Shown here: positions 47,839 through 55,320 of the stretch, piece after piece | How the letters are laid out: each line of letters begins with the position of its first letter | How positions within the stretch are numbered: the stretch's first letter is position 1 | Notes under the pieces: generated by a model | The model's input: only the letters and a program-made list of their open reading frames with translations | Database searches by the model: none | Told to the model about the DNA's origin: nothing | Assembly (NCBI RefSeq): GCF_009928425.1 | Contig: NZ_JAABNS010000001.1 | Span: 3,906,001 to 3,970,000 of the forward strand | Length of the DNA stretch: 64,000 bases | Direction of reading: 5' to 3' | Origin: Pseudarthrobacter sp. ATCC 49987 | GTDB taxonomy: Bacteria; Actinomycetota; Actinomycetes; Actinomycetales; Micrococcaceae | Program-made: the position numbers and the translations under genes

Positions 47839-48819
47839 ATGAGCGCCGGACCAGGGGAAACCGCCCCCCGACCAGCCCTATACCGCGACCACCGCGACCT
47901 GACGCCGTTCCGGACGCCGGTGATCCGGACGCCTGTCCGCGGACTCGCCAACGGCGTCGCCGGTGCCGTGGCGGGGCGGACCCGTGGTTCACTTCCCGTG
48001 GAAGGCGGCGCACCCCGGCTCGGCAAAGTGGGTGGCAGGGCACCGGGCAAAGCGGCGAAGACCGTGCATGCCGCCATCTTCGCCAGCTCCGACCCGGACC
48101 GGCTGATCGCCCTGGCGCACGCCAACCCCGGGTGGGCCGGGCTGTGCTACCTGATGGCCGGACTGCAGAGCTATGCCCAGGGCGGCCACCTCCGCTCCTC
48201 CGAACTGCTCCAGCGCGGCCTGCTGATCAGGAACGACGACGACGCGAACAGCTATGCGTCCGTCTATCTGGCCCGTGTCATCACCCGGGTGGCCGTGGCA
48301 GAGCGGGTCGAGGTTCCCGTCTTGTTCAGCGAGGAGGCTGCGTTCCTGGCGTTGTCCCATTCGCTGCGCGAGACAGGCCAGGGCGAGGCCGCACTCGCGG
48401 CGCTGACGGGACTGCCGCCGTCGTTGCCCATGGCCCTGGCGAGCTGCTCTCTGGCCGCGTCGCTGGGACGGCATCTGGACGTGGTGGCGGACACGGACGG
48501 GCTGCTCAACGGGGACGATCTCTCGGCGGCGCTGCTCCTGGTGCGGGCACGGTCGCTCCGGAAACTTGGCGACGACCGGGAAGCGCGGGCAGCCCTGCAG
48601 GAGGTCCTGCGCCGGCGCAAGACCGATTTCACGCTCCGCAGCGATGCCCTGACGGACCGGGCGCTCCTTCTCCTGGACAACGGGCGGAAGGTGCTGAACC
48701 GGTTTGAGTGGCAGCACCGCCAGCCCACTGAACTGGAGACGGTCAGGACGCTCCGCAAGGACGCCGAACTGCATGAGCTCTGGGACCGGGAATACGGCCT
48801 CGCCGACGACGGCGACTGA
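47839..48819 (+). CDS. Unassigned protein with TPR-like helices
   Basis: A 326-residue protein with no recognised family. The N-terminal 80 residues are basic and Pro/Gly-rich; residues about 85-300 look like paired helices with TPR-like spacing (LIALAHANPGWAGLCYLMAG; ALLLVRARSLRKLGDDREAR). No signal peptide or membrane segment is seen. TAGCAT (47827-47832) is six bases before the ATG. It could be a scaffold or interaction protein; that is a guess from the helix pattern. Confidence 0.6.
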   Translation: MSAGPGETAPRPALYRDHRDLTPFRTPVIRTPVRGLANGVAGAVAGRTRGSLPVEGGAPRLGKVGGRAPGKAAKTVHAAIFASSDPDRLIALAHANPGWAGLCYLMAGLQSYAQGGHLRSSELLQRGLLIRNDDDANSYASVYLARVITRVAVAERVEVPVLFSEEAAFLALSHSLRETGQGEAALAALTGLPPSLPMALASCSLAASLGRHLDVVADTDGLLNGDDLSAALLLVRARSLRKLGDDREARAALQEVLRRRKTDFTLRSDALTDRALLLLDNGRKVLNRFEWQHRQPTELETVRTLRKDAELHELWDREYGLADDGD

Positions 48820-48891
48820 ACCAGGGAGACGGGTCCCGTTCCGGATCGACGACCCTTGCGGACTCGCGGAAGCAGGGAGTAAAACCGAGGA

Positions 48892-49248
48892 ATGAGAGAT
48901 GCGGCAGCGCGCTGGATGCAGCACTACATCGCAGCCTGGAGGTCGAACGAGCCGGAGGACATCAAGGCGCTTTTCACGGAGGACGCCGTGTACGCCACCC
49001 GCCCGGATGATCCCGAGGCGTGGACCGGGCGCGAGCAGATCGTGGAGCGATGGATCGCCGGCCGTGATGAGCCGGGGGACTGGACCTTCGAATGGAAGCT
49101 CCTCGGCGTCGACGGCGGCAGGGCCTTCGTGCAGGGCCGCACTGACTACCGCGAGGACAGCCGCAGCTACGACAACCTCTGGATCATCCAGCTCACGGGG
49201 GACGGCCGCGCCACGGCGTTCACCGAGTGGTACATGCCGCGCACGTGA
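48892..49248 (+). CDS. SnoaL/NTF2-like fold protein
   Basis: A 118-residue single-domain protein with the cone-shaped NTF2-like pattern: helix MQHYIAAWRSNEPEDIKALF, then EDAVYATRPDDPEAWTGREQIVERW and alternating strands to the end. Members act as small enzymes or ligand binders; no catalytic residue set is clear here. It is 72 bases after the previous gene and may be in its transcript. Confidence 0.75.
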   Translation: MRDAAARWMQHYIAAWRSNEPEDIKALFTEDAVYATRPDDPEAWTGREQIVERWIAGRDEPGDWTFEWKLLGVDGGRAFVQGRTDYREDSRSYDNLWIIQLTGDGRATAFTEWYMPRT

Positions 49249-49295
49249 CCGGGCGGCCGGAGGCCGCGCGCAGCCCCAGCCTCAGCCTTGGGTCC

Positions 49296-49946
49296 TCAGC
49301 CGCGAGGCATGACGTGGCCCAGGAGCGGTACCAGTTGCTCGGACAGCAGTACGGCGCCCAGTGCCACCATGATGATGCCGCTCGCGAGCGTCACTCTCCG
49401 TGCCGCTCCCGGCCGGGAGTGCAGCAGTTTGCGTGACAGCAATGCAACGCACGTGTAGACCACGGCAACCAGGAGGACAAACGTCATGCCGAGAAGGCCC
49501 GACTGCACCGGCACCGGCAGCGACGCCTCCGGGCTGACAAACTGCGGCACCAGGGCAACATAGAACAACAGTCCTTTCGGGTTGATGCCGCTGGTTCCCA
49601 TGCCCTGCAGGAAGGTCCGGAACTGGTTCGCCGGAGCCCGCACTTCTGCGGTGCCGAAGCTCGCCCCGCGCCAGGACCGGATGGTCGAGAGTCCGAGCCA
49701 GAGAAGATAGCCGGCGCCGGCCACGGTCAGCCATCCCAATACGCCGGGAATCCCGGTGAGCAGCGCTGCCAGGCCAGCCACCAGGAACACCGTGTGCAGC
49801 ACATAGCCGCCGCAGAGTCCCGCCACGGCAGGCACAAAGCTGCGCTGCTTCAGGCCTGCGGCGATGGAATAGGCCCAGTCCACTCCAGGCGTGCAGGCAA
49901 GGGCGCCGGCAACCACCAAAAAGGCAATGAAAAGCTGGGGGTTCAT
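49296..49946 (-). CDS. LysE-family amino acid exporter
   Basis: A 216-residue, six-span exporter of the LysE/RhtB family: FLVVAGALACTPGVDWAYSIAAGL (family TPGP-like motif), GTSGINPKGLLFYVALVPQF. It probably exports one amino acid or analogue. The ATG at 49946 has AGGAGACC before it. It is divergent from an Lrp/AsnC gene with a dyad between them, the standard arrangement for this exporter family. Confidence 0.88.
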   Translation of the reverse strand: MNPQLFIAFLVVAGALACTPGVDWAYSIAAGLKQRSFVPAVAGLCGGYVLHTVFLVAGLAALLTGIPGVLGWLTVAGAGYLLWLGLSTIRSWRGASFGTAEVRAPANQFRTFLQGMGTSGINPKGLLFYVALVPQFVSPEASLPVPVQSGLLGMTFVLLVAVVYTCVALLSRKLLHSRPGAARRVTLASGIIMVALGAVLLSEQLVPLLGHVMPRG

Positions 49947-49998
49947 GGCGGTCTCCTGACGCTGGGTACAGGAAAAGTCTAGGAAAAAATGCGCCCAA

Positions 49999-50027
49999 AG
50001 TGTTCCCTGTTTTCGCGGAAAAACACT
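49999..50027. promoter_or_regulatory. Dyad between LysE and Lrp genes
   Basis: AGTGTT (49999-50004) and AACACT (50022-50027) flank a second near-dyad, TTTTC-GCG-GAAAA. It lies just before the TAAGAT box (50037-50042) of the Lrp gene. It is a probable Lrp-type operator for both genes. Confidence 0.5.
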
Positions 50028-50048
50028 GGTTGCGGGTAAGATTATTGC

Positions 50049-50504
50049 GTGGTTGACCATTTGGACAGAAGTATTTTGCGCTACCTCAAAGAGGATGGCC
50101 GCATGACGGCGACAGCGCTCGCGGCCAAGGTGGGGTTGACCGTGGCGCCCTGCCACCGGCGGCTCCGCGACCTGGAGGCGTCCGGCGTCATCCGCGGCTA
50201 CCGGGCGGAGATCGATCCGGCCGCCGTGGGGCTCGGGTTCGAGGCGATAGTGTTCGTCACGCTGCGGCAGGTGGACCGCGCCACGATGGAGATCTTCGAG
50301 AACCGGGTGGCGGACAACCCGAATATCGTGGAGGCCCAGCGGTTGTTCGGCTCGCCCGATTACCTGCTCAAGGTCATCGCCGAGGACCTGCCCGCCTACC
50401 AGCGCTTCTATGACAGCGAGCTGACCTCGCTGCCGGGGGTCGAGCGCCTGACGTCGACACTGGTCATGAAGAACCTGAAGACCAATACCGGGCCGCCCGT
50501 CTAG
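50049..50504 (+). CDS. Lrp/AsnC-family regulator of the LysE exporter
   Basis: A 151-residue Lrp-type protein: helix-turn-helix at residues 5-50 (LDRSILRYLKEDGRMTATALAAKVGLTVAPCHRRLRDLE) and a RAM-type ligand domain. It starts at GTG 50049, six bases after TAAGAT. The stop codon is the TAG of the CTAG target into which the first insertion sequence jumped, so the reading frame is intact but its 3' flank has been displaced by 2.3 kb of mobile DNA. Confidence 0.88.
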   Translation: MVDHLDRSILRYLKEDGRMTATALAAKVGLTVAPCHRRLRDLEASGVIRGYRAEIDPAAVGLGFEAIVFVTLRQVDRATMEIFENRVADNPNIVEAQRLFGSPDYLLKVIAEDLPAYQRFYDSELTSLPGVERLTSTLVMKNLKTNTGPPV

Positions 50505-51908
50505 TACTACAGTCGCGTTTAATTTTGGCCGTATCGGCGGTTTAACCGGACTTTCCGCTCGCGGCCTGTTAATCGTTGGTGGTGAGTGATGATATTTGTG
50601 TGGCGGACGTAGAAGAGTGGGCCGATGGTCTGGAAGAAATCGGCGATCTGATTGGGCGGCGGTTTGTCCGGTCGGAACCGCGGCGGAACGCTGTGGGGTA
50701 TGTGCGAGGGCTGCTTTCGGATGAGGAACGCAAGAATTCCTGGACGCTGTCCGAACGCGCCGGGCACGGCACCCCGGATGGCATGCAACGCCTGCTCTCG
50801 ACCACCGACTGGGACCCGGATGCCGTGCGGGATGACCTGTTCACCTACGTCAACCGCCACCTGGGCGATCCCGACGGGATCCTGATCATTGACGAGACTG
50901 GATTCCTCAAGAAGGGCGCCGCCTCAGCCGGGGTCGCACGCCAGTATTCGGGCACCGCCGGGCGCGTGGAGAACTGCCAGATCGGGGTGTTCCTGACGTA
51001 CTCCGCCCCGGCCGGGCGCACCCTGCTGGACCGGGAACTCTACCTGCCCAAAGCCTGGGCCGATGACCGGGAAAGATGCACCCGGGCCGGGATCCCCAAA
51101 ACCCGGGAATTCGCCACGAAACCGGCACTGGCAGCGGACATGATCGACCGCGCCCTGGATGCCGGGATCCTTGCCCGCTGGGCCACCGGGGACGCGGTCT
51201 ATGGGCAGCACACGGGGCTGCGCCGCCGTCTGGAAGCCAGGGGGTTGCACTACGTGCTGGCGGTTCCCATGAACCAGAACGTCATCGCCCCCACAGTCGG
51301 GATCGGCGAGCAATGGCGCGCGGATAAACTCATCGCCTCGCTGCGCACCAATGCCTGGCGGACCAGGACCGCCGGCGCCGGGACCAAGGGCGACCGCCGG
51401 TATTCCTGGGCACGAACCCGCATCAACGGACCCGCCGAAACAGGGGAACACTGGCTACTGGCCCGCCGCTCCCTGAAAGACCCCTCCGATCTGGCTTACT
51501 ACATCTGCCATGGCCCGAACCGCGTCTCGCTGGCCGAGCTGGTGCGGATCGCCGGCGCCCGCTGGGCCATCGAGGAAACCTTCCAAACTTCCAAAGGAGA
51601 AACCGGACTGGACCACTACCAAGTGCGCCAATACACCGGCTGGTACCGCCACATCACCCTCTCCATGTTCGCCCAGGCCTTCCTGACCGTGGTCCGCTCC
51701 AAAAAAGGGGCCCTGCCGCCGAAACCGCGGAACTGATCCGGCTCTCACTGCCTGAAATCAGGCGCCTGCTGGTCCGAATGGTCTGGCACCGGACCACCGC
51801 CCCCGAACAAGTCCTGGAACACTCAACCTGGCGACGAAAACACCAACACCGCGCACGACATAGTCATTACAAAGCCCGCGGACACACCCCATAAACGCGA
51901 CTGTAGTA
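50505..51908 (+). mobile_element. IS701-family-like insertion sequence, 1404 bp
   Basis: Perfect 17-bp terminal inverted repeats TACTACAGTCGCGTTTA (50505-50521) and its complement (51892-51908), flanked by a 4-bp direct repeat CTAG (50501-50504, 51909-51912), the target duplication length usual for IS701. It carries one transposase frame. Full boundaries are preserved, so insertion may be recent. Confidence 0.92.
50579..51736 (+). CDS. IS701-like transposase, C-terminus in another frame
   Basis: About 385 residues of a DDE transposase: the first Asp is in LIIDETGFLKKG, the second in RWATGDAVYGQH, and the Glu is in WAIEETFQTSKGETGLDHYQV. The frame stops at 51736, but past an A6-G4 run (51701-51710) the -1 frame continues for about 60 codons of conserved type (ELIRLSLPEIRRLLVRMVWH) to TAA 51892-51894. 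Either one base was lost or -1 slippage occurs there. The start is TTG 50576, GTG 50579 or GTG 50582. Confidence 0.85.
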   Translation: MVSDDICVADVEEWADGLEEIGDLIGRRFVRSEPRRNAVGYVRGLLSDEERKNSWTLSERAGHGTPDGMQRLLSTTDWDPDAVRDDLFTYVNRHLGDPDGILIIDETGFLKKGAASAGVARQYSGTAGRVENCQIGVFLTYSAPAGRTLLDRELYLPKAWADDRERCTRAGIPKTREFATKPALAADMIDRALDAGILARWATGDAVYGQHTGLRRRLEARGLHYVLAVPMNQNVIAPTVGIGEQWRADKLIASLRTNAWRTRTAGAGTKGDRRYSWARTRINGPAETGEHWLLARRSLKDPSDLAYYICHGPNRVSLAELVRIAGARWAIEETFQTSKGETGLDHYQVRQYTGWYRHITLSMFAQAFLTVVRSKKGALPPKPRN

Positions 51909-51912
51909 CTAG

Positions 51913-52852
51913 GGCGTGTCTCCCAATTGGTGCTTGTCAGCTTTGGCATGCTGGAATCATGTCGCGTACTGCCGTCCTGACCGATGCCCAATGGGAGCGG
52001 ATTGAACCGTTGATGCCCAGTTCCGACGGGAGCCGTGGGCGGCCGTTCCAGGACCACCGTCTGATCGTCGAAGGCATCATCTACCGTTTCCGGGCGGGAA
52101 TTCCCTGGCGGGACCTGCCGGAGACCTTCGGCCCGTGGCAGACCGTCTGGAAACGCCACCGCCGCTTCAGCGGCGACGGCACCTGGGACAAGATTCACTC
52201 CCGGATCCTGGCGGAGGCCGACGCGGCCGGGATGATCGATTGGGAGGTCTCCGTGGACTCCACGGTCAACCGGGCCCACCAGCACGCCACGAACCTCACC
52301 CGCCACACAGGGGGACCTGTCGAATTACATGAATCTGTTGGAGGAACCGCCTGATCACGGGATCGGCCGGTCCCGCGGCGGGCTGACAACGAAAATCCAT
52401 CACCTCTGCGACGGCAAGATGCGCCCGCTGGTCATGTTGCTCGGTCCCGGGCAGGGCGGGGACTCCCCAATGTTCCCGCACCTGCTGGACTCCCTCAGCG
52501 TTCCCCGGCTGGGTCCGGGCAGGGCCCGTTCCCGCCCGGACCGTGCCCTGGCGGACAAGGCCTACTCCTCCAATGCCAACAGGGAACTTCTGCGCCGGCG
52601 CGGCATCCAGGCGGTAATCCCGGAACGCTCCGATCAGGAAGCGAACCGCAAACGCCGCGGCAGCAAAGGCGGCAGACCAGTAGGGCTGGACAAGGAAGCC
52701 TACAAACGGCGAAACGTCGTCGAACGGTCCTTGAACATCTTCAAACAATGGCGCGGCCTCGCCACCCGCTACGACAAGCTCGCCCTGACCTACCGCGGCG
52801 GAGTCGTCCTCCGCGCCATCACCATCTGGCTCAAGGAATTAAGAGACATGCC
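51913..52852 (+). mobile_element. IS5-family (IS427-group-like) insertion sequence, about 940 bp
   Basis: Imperfect terminal repeats GGCGTGTCTCCCAATT (from 51913) and, reversed, GGCATGTCTCTTAATT (to 52852), 13 of 16 matching, with CTAG on both sides (51909-51912 and 52853-52856). The boundary is uncertain by two bases because CTAG and TA duplications cannot be told apart here. It abuts the IS701-like element with one shared CTAG. Confidence 0.85.
51959..52354 (+). CDS. IS5-like transposase, first frame
   Basis: 131 residues: the N-terminal DUF4096-like domain (LTDAQWERIEPLMPS, GIIYRFRAGIPWRDLPETFG) and the first catalytic Asp in WEVSVDSTVNRAH. It overlaps the second frame. Just before its stop is GGAGG (52340-52344) followed by ACCGCC and TGA (52352-52354), an arrangement like the +1 frameshift site of prfB. 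Confidence 0.85.
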   Translation: MSRTAVLTDAQWERIEPLMPSSDGSRGRPFQDHRLIVEGIIYRFRAGIPWRDLPETFGPWQTVWKRHRRFSGDGTWDKIHSRILAEADAAGMIDWEVSVDSTVNRAHQHATNLTRHTGGPVELHESVGGTA

Positions 52853-52856
52853 CTAG
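52329..52856 (+). CDS. IS5-like transposase, second frame
   Basis: 175 residues, +1 relative to the first frame: GRSRGGLTTKIHHLCDGKMRPL, the second Asp in RALADKAYSSNANR and the Glu in KRRNVVERSLNIFKQWRGLATRYDKLA. Together with the first frame this is a complete DDE transposase. The fused product is probably made by +1 frameshifting at the first stop, otherwise the frames are separate. Confidence 0.85.
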   Translation: MNLLEEPPDHGIGRSRGGLTTKIHHLCDGKMRPLVMLLGPGQGGDSPMFPHLLDSLSVPRLGPGRARSRPDRALADKAYSSNANRELLRRRGIQAVIPERSDQEANRKRRGSKGGRPVGLDKEAYKRRNVVERSLNIFKQWRGLATRYDKLALTYRGGVVLRAITIWLKELRDMP

Positions 52857-52894
52857 GCCACACGGGTGCTGTTCCGGGACTGCCGGGCGGGGAC

Positions 52895-53362
52895 TCAGAC
52901 GCCCAGCAGCCCTGTGGTCCGGTACGGGATGACTTCGCGCAGGAACATGCTGGTGGACGTTCGCACGATTCCCGGGCAAAGCCGGATCTCTTCGGAGACG
53001 CGGTACAAATCGTCCGGGCTTGTGGCCACCACCCGGATCAGCAGGTCGGTCTCCCCGGCCGGCGCGTGGCATTCGAGGACTTCGGGGATGTTCCGGAGCG
53101 CCGCAATTGCCTCATTCAGATGGCTCTGGTCCAGTTCCGCGCTCACCGACGCCGCCACGCCCCGGCCCAGCGCCGAGGGCAGCACGCGGCTGCTGTTGGG
53201 CCGGAGTGCGCCCGACGCCGTCATCCGCTCCAGGCGCGACTGCACGGTGCCGCGGGCCAGGCCCAGTTTCTGGGCCAGCACCATGATCGGCAGCCGGGGA
53301 TCCTCGTCAAGGGCGAGGAGGATCCGACGGTCCGTCCCGTCGAGTTCCTGCAAAGTGACCAC
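52895..53362 (-). CDS. Lrp/AsnC-family regulator
   Basis: A 155-residue Lrp-type regulator: LQELDGTDRRILLALDEDPRLPIMVLAQKLGLARGTVQSRLERM as the helix-turn-helix, then the RAM ligand domain. The GTG at 53362 is preferred to GTG 53428 because GAGGATGA lies before it and a promoter (TTGTCA-N18-TACAGT) maps at 53429-53458, overlapping the longer start. Its target is unknown; its neighbour on one side is an insertion sequence. Confidence 0.78.
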   Translation of the reverse strand: MVTLQELDGTDRRILLALDEDPRLPIMVLAQKLGLARGTVQSRLERMTASGALRPNSSRVLPSALGRGVAASVSAELDQSHLNEAIAALRNIPEVLECHAPAGETDLLIRVVATSPDDLYRVSEEIRLCPGIVRTSTSMFLREVIPYRTTGLLGV

Positions 53363-53428
53363 TTCCCGTTCATCCTCGTGGCTTGCATTGGTCAATCTGA
53401 CTACTCGAGAGCAAGCTCGTTGCACCAA

Positions 53429-53460
53429 CTGTAGGACTTCTGTTGAAATAGTGACAACAA
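53429..53460 (-). promoter_or_regulatory. Promoter of the Lrp gene with overlapping dyad
   Basis: On the minus strand TTGTCA and TACAGT are separated by 18 bases. A dyad TGTTG-N9-CAACA (53442-53460) covers the -35, which suits autoregulation by an Lrp-type protein. Confidence 0.5.
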
Positions 53461-53731
53461 AGGGACGAGGCCACCGCCGGACCCCAAAGGCTACAAGTAC
53501 CCCGGCACACCACCCGGACCTTGGATGAGGATTCCCGCAAGGAACCCGCCAGCTGATTGACTCTTGTTCACACCATCGTCATTCCGCACGAAAACTCTGT
53601 AATCGCAGTGCCATGGCCCGGAGGAACTCCCCGGGCCCGGCACGGCAAGAGCCCCTGAGCCACCGACGTCGGTTTTCCGAAGTCATCGGTAGCTGAGGGG
53701 CTCTTGTGTTCGCTGCGCATAGGCTGAAGCC
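53461..53731. other. Intergenic region before gluQ
   Basis: 271 bases with no gene. The only strong feature is the long palindrome at 53646-53706. TAGGCT (53720-53725) six bases before the gluQ ATG looks like a leaderless promoter. Confidence 0.5.
53646..53706. repeat. Long intergenic palindrome before gluQ
   Basis: CAAGAGCCCCTGAGCCACCG at 53646 pairs with 53684-53706 (ending GAGGGGCTCTTG) at 20 of 23 positions over a 15-base loop. Its sequence is unlike the GAGGTGA palindrome family. It could be an attenuator for gluQ or a separate repeat. Confidence 0.65.
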
Positions 53732-54628
53732 ATGACCTCTGCCGGCCGCTTCGCCCCCAGCCCCTCCGGCGAACTGCATGTCGGCAACCTCCGCACGGCC
53801 ATCCTGGCCTGGCTCTTCGCCCGGTCCACGGGCCGGCGGTTCCTGATGCGCGTCGAGGACCTTGACAGGGCACGGGCCGGCGCCGAGGCTGAGCAGCTCC
53901 GCGACCTGGCTGCAATCGGTATCACGTGGGACGGCGGCGTCGTCCGCCAGACCGACCGCGGGGCCCACTATGCGGCCGCGATCGCCAGGCTTGCCGCGGC
54001 GGACCTGACCTATGAGTGCTTCTGCACCCGCCGGGAGATCCAGGAAGCGCCGTCCGCGCCGCATGCCCCGCAAGGCGCCTATCCCGGCACCTGCCGGAAC
54101 CTCACTGCCGCCGAGCGCGAGGCGAAGCGCGCCACCCGGCCGGCAGCGGTCCGGCTCCGGTCAACGGTTACGGAGGCGACCGTGCAGGACCTGCTGCGCG
54201 GCAGCTACACGGGCGTGGTGGATGACTTTGTATTGCGGCGCAATGACGGCGTCGTCGCGTACAACCTCGCCGTGGTGGTCGATGACGCCGAACAGGGCAT
54301 TGACCAGGTGGTCCGCGGCGACGACCTGCTGCCGTCCACGCCCCGGCAGGCCTATCTCGCCCTGCTGCTGAATATGCCTGTCCCGGAATATGCGCATGTT
54401 CCGCTTGTGCTGAACGCCGCCGGCGCCCGGCTGGCCAAGCGCGACGGCGCCGTCACACTCGCGGACCTCGCGGCCGAAGGCGTGCCCCCGGAGGACGTGC
54501 GGGACGTGCTGCTGGTATCCCTCGGGCTGCCGACCGGACCGCTGGAGCACGCCCTCGCCGTGTTCGACCCCGCCGCGCTGCCGAAGCAGCCGTGGGTGTG
54601 GCCCGGGCTGGGCGGCGCCGGCGCGTAG
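53732..54628 (+). CDS. gluQ: Glutamyl-Q tRNA(Asp) synthetase
   Basis: A 298-residue truncated glutamyl-tRNA synthetase paralogue that loads glutamate onto queuosine of tRNA-Asp. The HIGH-like motif is FAPSPSGELHVGNLRTA, the zinc region is CFCTRREIQ with a later Cys in YPGTCRNL, and the KMSKS-like motif is AKRDGAVTL. There is no anticodon domain, which sets it apart from GltX. ATG 53732 is six bases after TAGGCT. Confidence 0.92.
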   Translation: MTSAGRFAPSPSGELHVGNLRTAILAWLFARSTGRRFLMRVEDLDRARAGAEAEQLRDLAAIGITWDGGVVRQTDRGAHYAAAIARLAAADLTYECFCTRREIQEAPSAPHAPQGAYPGTCRNLTAAEREAKRATRPAAVRLRSTVTEATVQDLLRGSYTGVVDDFVLRRNDGVVAYNLAVVVDDAEQGIDQVVRGDDLLPSTPRQAYLALLLNMPVPEYAHVPLVLNAAGARLAKRDGAVTLADLAAEGVPPEDVRDVLLVSLGLPTGPLEHALAVFDPAALPKQPWVWPGLGGAGA

Positions 54629-54637
54629 GCTGGAATC

Positions 54638-55312
54638 ATGTCAGAACCAGAATTCACGGAAGCACGCGCCCCTCAACCGAGTTTCACCGTGGAGACGGCG
54701 AAGATCCTTGCCGAGGTCGCCCACAACCGGCAGAAAGACAAGCTCAAGCGCCCGTACCGCGAGCACGTAATCGCCGTCGGGGATGCGCTGGCGGATTTCG
54801 ACGACGACATCCGGATTGCCGGCTACCTGCATGACATCGCCGAGGACACACCCATGACGCGGCAGGCCCTGCTGGACATGGGTGTCTCCGAGCGTGCGGT
54901 GGACATCATCGAGCGCGTCACGAAGCGACTGCACGAGAACCCGGACGACTACCAGGCCGGCATCCGCTACATCGCGGAAGACCACGACGCCACCCTCGTG
55001 AAAATTGCGGACAACGCGCACAACTCATTGCCAGAACGGGTCAGGGCGCTGGCCGAGAAGTGGCCGGACAAGCCGCCGGTCACCCGCTACGATGAGGCCC
55101 GCCCGGTGCTCTATGCCGCGGTTCCGGTGGAGGAAACCCGGAAGATCCTGGCCCGGATTAATCCGTGGCTCTTGGACGAGCTCGACGATCTGCTCGATGA
55201 GGCGGACGACACCGACTATGAAAACCTCTCCTATGACGACGCCACGGAAGCGGAGCCGGCAATGGTCGAGTCGGCCGGGCCCGCCGATACCGGGGAGCAG
55301 CGGAACCCGTAG
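54638..55312 (+). CDS. HD-domain protein (RelA/SpoT-type hydrolase domain)
   Basis: A 224-residue HD phosphohydrolase-type protein: HVIAVGDALADFDDDIRIAGYLHDIAEDTPMT contains the HD pair, and ATLVKIADNAHNSLPE the final Asp. There is no synthetase domain, so it may be a small alarmone or nucleotide hydrolase. The last 60 residues are acidic. ATG 54638 is six bases after TAGGCT, which overlaps the gluQ stop. Confidence 0.78.
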   Translation: MSEPEFTEARAPQPSFTVETAKILAEVAHNRQKDKLKRPYREHVIAVGDALADFDDDIRIAGYLHDIAEDTPMTRQALLDMGVSERAVDIIERVTKRLHENPDDYQAGIRYIAEDHDATLVKIADNAHNSLPERVRALAEKWPDKPPVTRYDEARPVLYAAVPVEETRKILARINPWLLDELDDLLDEADDTDYENLSYDDATEAEPAMVESAGPADTGEQRNP

Positions 55313-55320
55313 CCCTTTGG

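Noticed and set aside
53646..53706. tRNA or T-box leader before gluQ
   Set aside because: A single long hairpin with no cloverleaf, no anticodon loop and no T-box sequence; kept as a palindrome only.
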